Made by a program: the position numbers and the translations under genes. Positions 63,300-64,000 of a stretch of 64,000 bases of DNA are shown in pieces. Below the pieces are notes generated by a model. It saw nothing but the letters and a program-made list of their open reading frames with translations, searched no databases and was not told the DNA's origin. Position 1 is the first letter of the stretch. Each line of letters starts with the position of its first letter. Source of the stretch: Ectobius pallidus (taxonomy: Eukaryota > Arthropoda > Insecta > Blattodea > Ectobiidae); the NCBI GenBank assembly GCA_964059195.1, contig CAXKWD010000003.1, positions 19,450,606 to 19,514,605 of the forward strand, written 5' to 3'.

Positions 63300-64000
63300 A
63301 TATCACCAATAATAGAAACAATTGACAATCAATAGTTCCATGGCCTACCCTACTGTATAGTCACAGATCCCGAACTCCTGTTATGGCCTCGCTGCTAAAA
63401 GGAGAATAAAGTATAAACACAGCTGAATTCAAAATAAAACAAAATTGGACGAATACCCCCGGGGCCCTTTCCGAACTAAATTCCCTTGCTATATTTGATA
63501 GAACGCTTTTGAATATTAATCCAATGCGAAGACATGAAAGCAGAGAAGGTATCTGTTTCAGCTGTAAGCTATGCTATGCTAGGTAATAGTTTGAGAATCT
63601 AGATATTGATTCCATTACCCATTTGATTGATACAAGATGTCGGACATGCTCACCACCATGGCCCCCTTCCACCCTAATAAACAATGCAGTGTGCGTGACT
63701 GTGTCAAAGTGACTGCCTCCTCATCTCCATCTCGTATAGAAGGCGGTGGGATAGAAATGCATTGCATGCTATAGCCACAACCACTGTATTCCATGCTATA
63801 GTACCAGCTCAGGCGTTGTCTAGTCGGTAAGCTGTGGCGCGAGTGCCAAATGTGGCACTTGAAACGTTTTGCAATAGAACCCTCAAGTAATGAAATGTAA
63901 TGTATGCTTATGAATTCTTGAATATCTTTCTCTTCTTTCTTTATCTTAGTTTTACCTTAGTTTTACAAAATTTGTGTAAATATCTATCTAGTTATACCTT
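63300..64000. other. No recognised feature
   Basis: Apparently single-copy in this window. GTTGTCTAGTCGGTAAGCTG at 63815 resembles a polymerase III A box, but no B box follows at the right distance. Confidence 0.4.

Overview
The window looks like intergenic or deep intronic DNA from a large, AT-rich, repeat-packed arthropod genome. I favour a cockroach or termite (Blattodea): the non-LTR reverse-transcriptase tails, the tRNA-derived SINEs and the density of hAT, mariner and Helitron derivatives fit, but this is inference. I see no convincing host protein-coding gene. No open frame exceeds 166 codons, and nearly all lie in simple-sequence tracts or in repeat copies that recur elsewhere in the window. 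The sequence is best read as a layered record of transposition. Many element boundaries can be fixed exactly because a second copy of the same host sequence lacks the insertion.

Layout. 0-5.6 kb: dispersed repeat R1 with a SINE, a palindromic mariner derivative split by a nested TA-flanked element, two copies of a ~510-bp repeat (R2), repeat R3, and a reverse-transcriptase fragment. 6.4-15 kb: a hAT MITE with perfect 8-bp duplications, R1, a Helitron end containing a small hAT, SINE-B, R2, and A-rich repeat R4 split by R3 and by SINE-C. 15.9-25.4 kb: a pogo-like terminus, a 115/135-bp tandem array, Helitron 3' halves, several hAT elements, a second palindromic mariner derivative, a deleted mariner transposase, a 480-bp tandem duplication, and another R4-bearing hAT. 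26-31.4 kb: a diverged hAT MITE, an R1 cluster with a GACA tract, a CpG-rich patch, two TIR elements, and a SINE with a tRNA-like head.

31.6-51.6 kb is a degenerate array of a host-like segment called X here: X1 at 31.6-36.4, X2 at 38.3-45.2, X3 at 45.2-45.7 and X4 at 50.5-51.6 kb. X1 and X2 carry different insertions, so each serves as the empty site for the other. This validates Helitron, hAT and SINE boundaries directly. 52-64 kb: nested TIR elements, a hairpin palindrome, a pogo MITE, a mariner-like remnant with ~85-bp TIRs, reverse-transcriptase fragments, a hAT with a transposase fragment, a head-to-head mariner remnant split by a Helitron, a TTAA-flanked palindrome, and a SINE.

The observation most worth following up is not a classical element. 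The palindromic octamer TAGGCCTA occurs about 19 times. In at least six places, comparison with a paralogous repeat copy shows it arose by insertion of six bases (GGCCTA) at a pre-existing TA. Five-base versions (TAGGCTA, TAGCCTA) appear the same way. These look like excision footprints of an unseen TA-targeting transposon, or an undescribed micro-insertion process.
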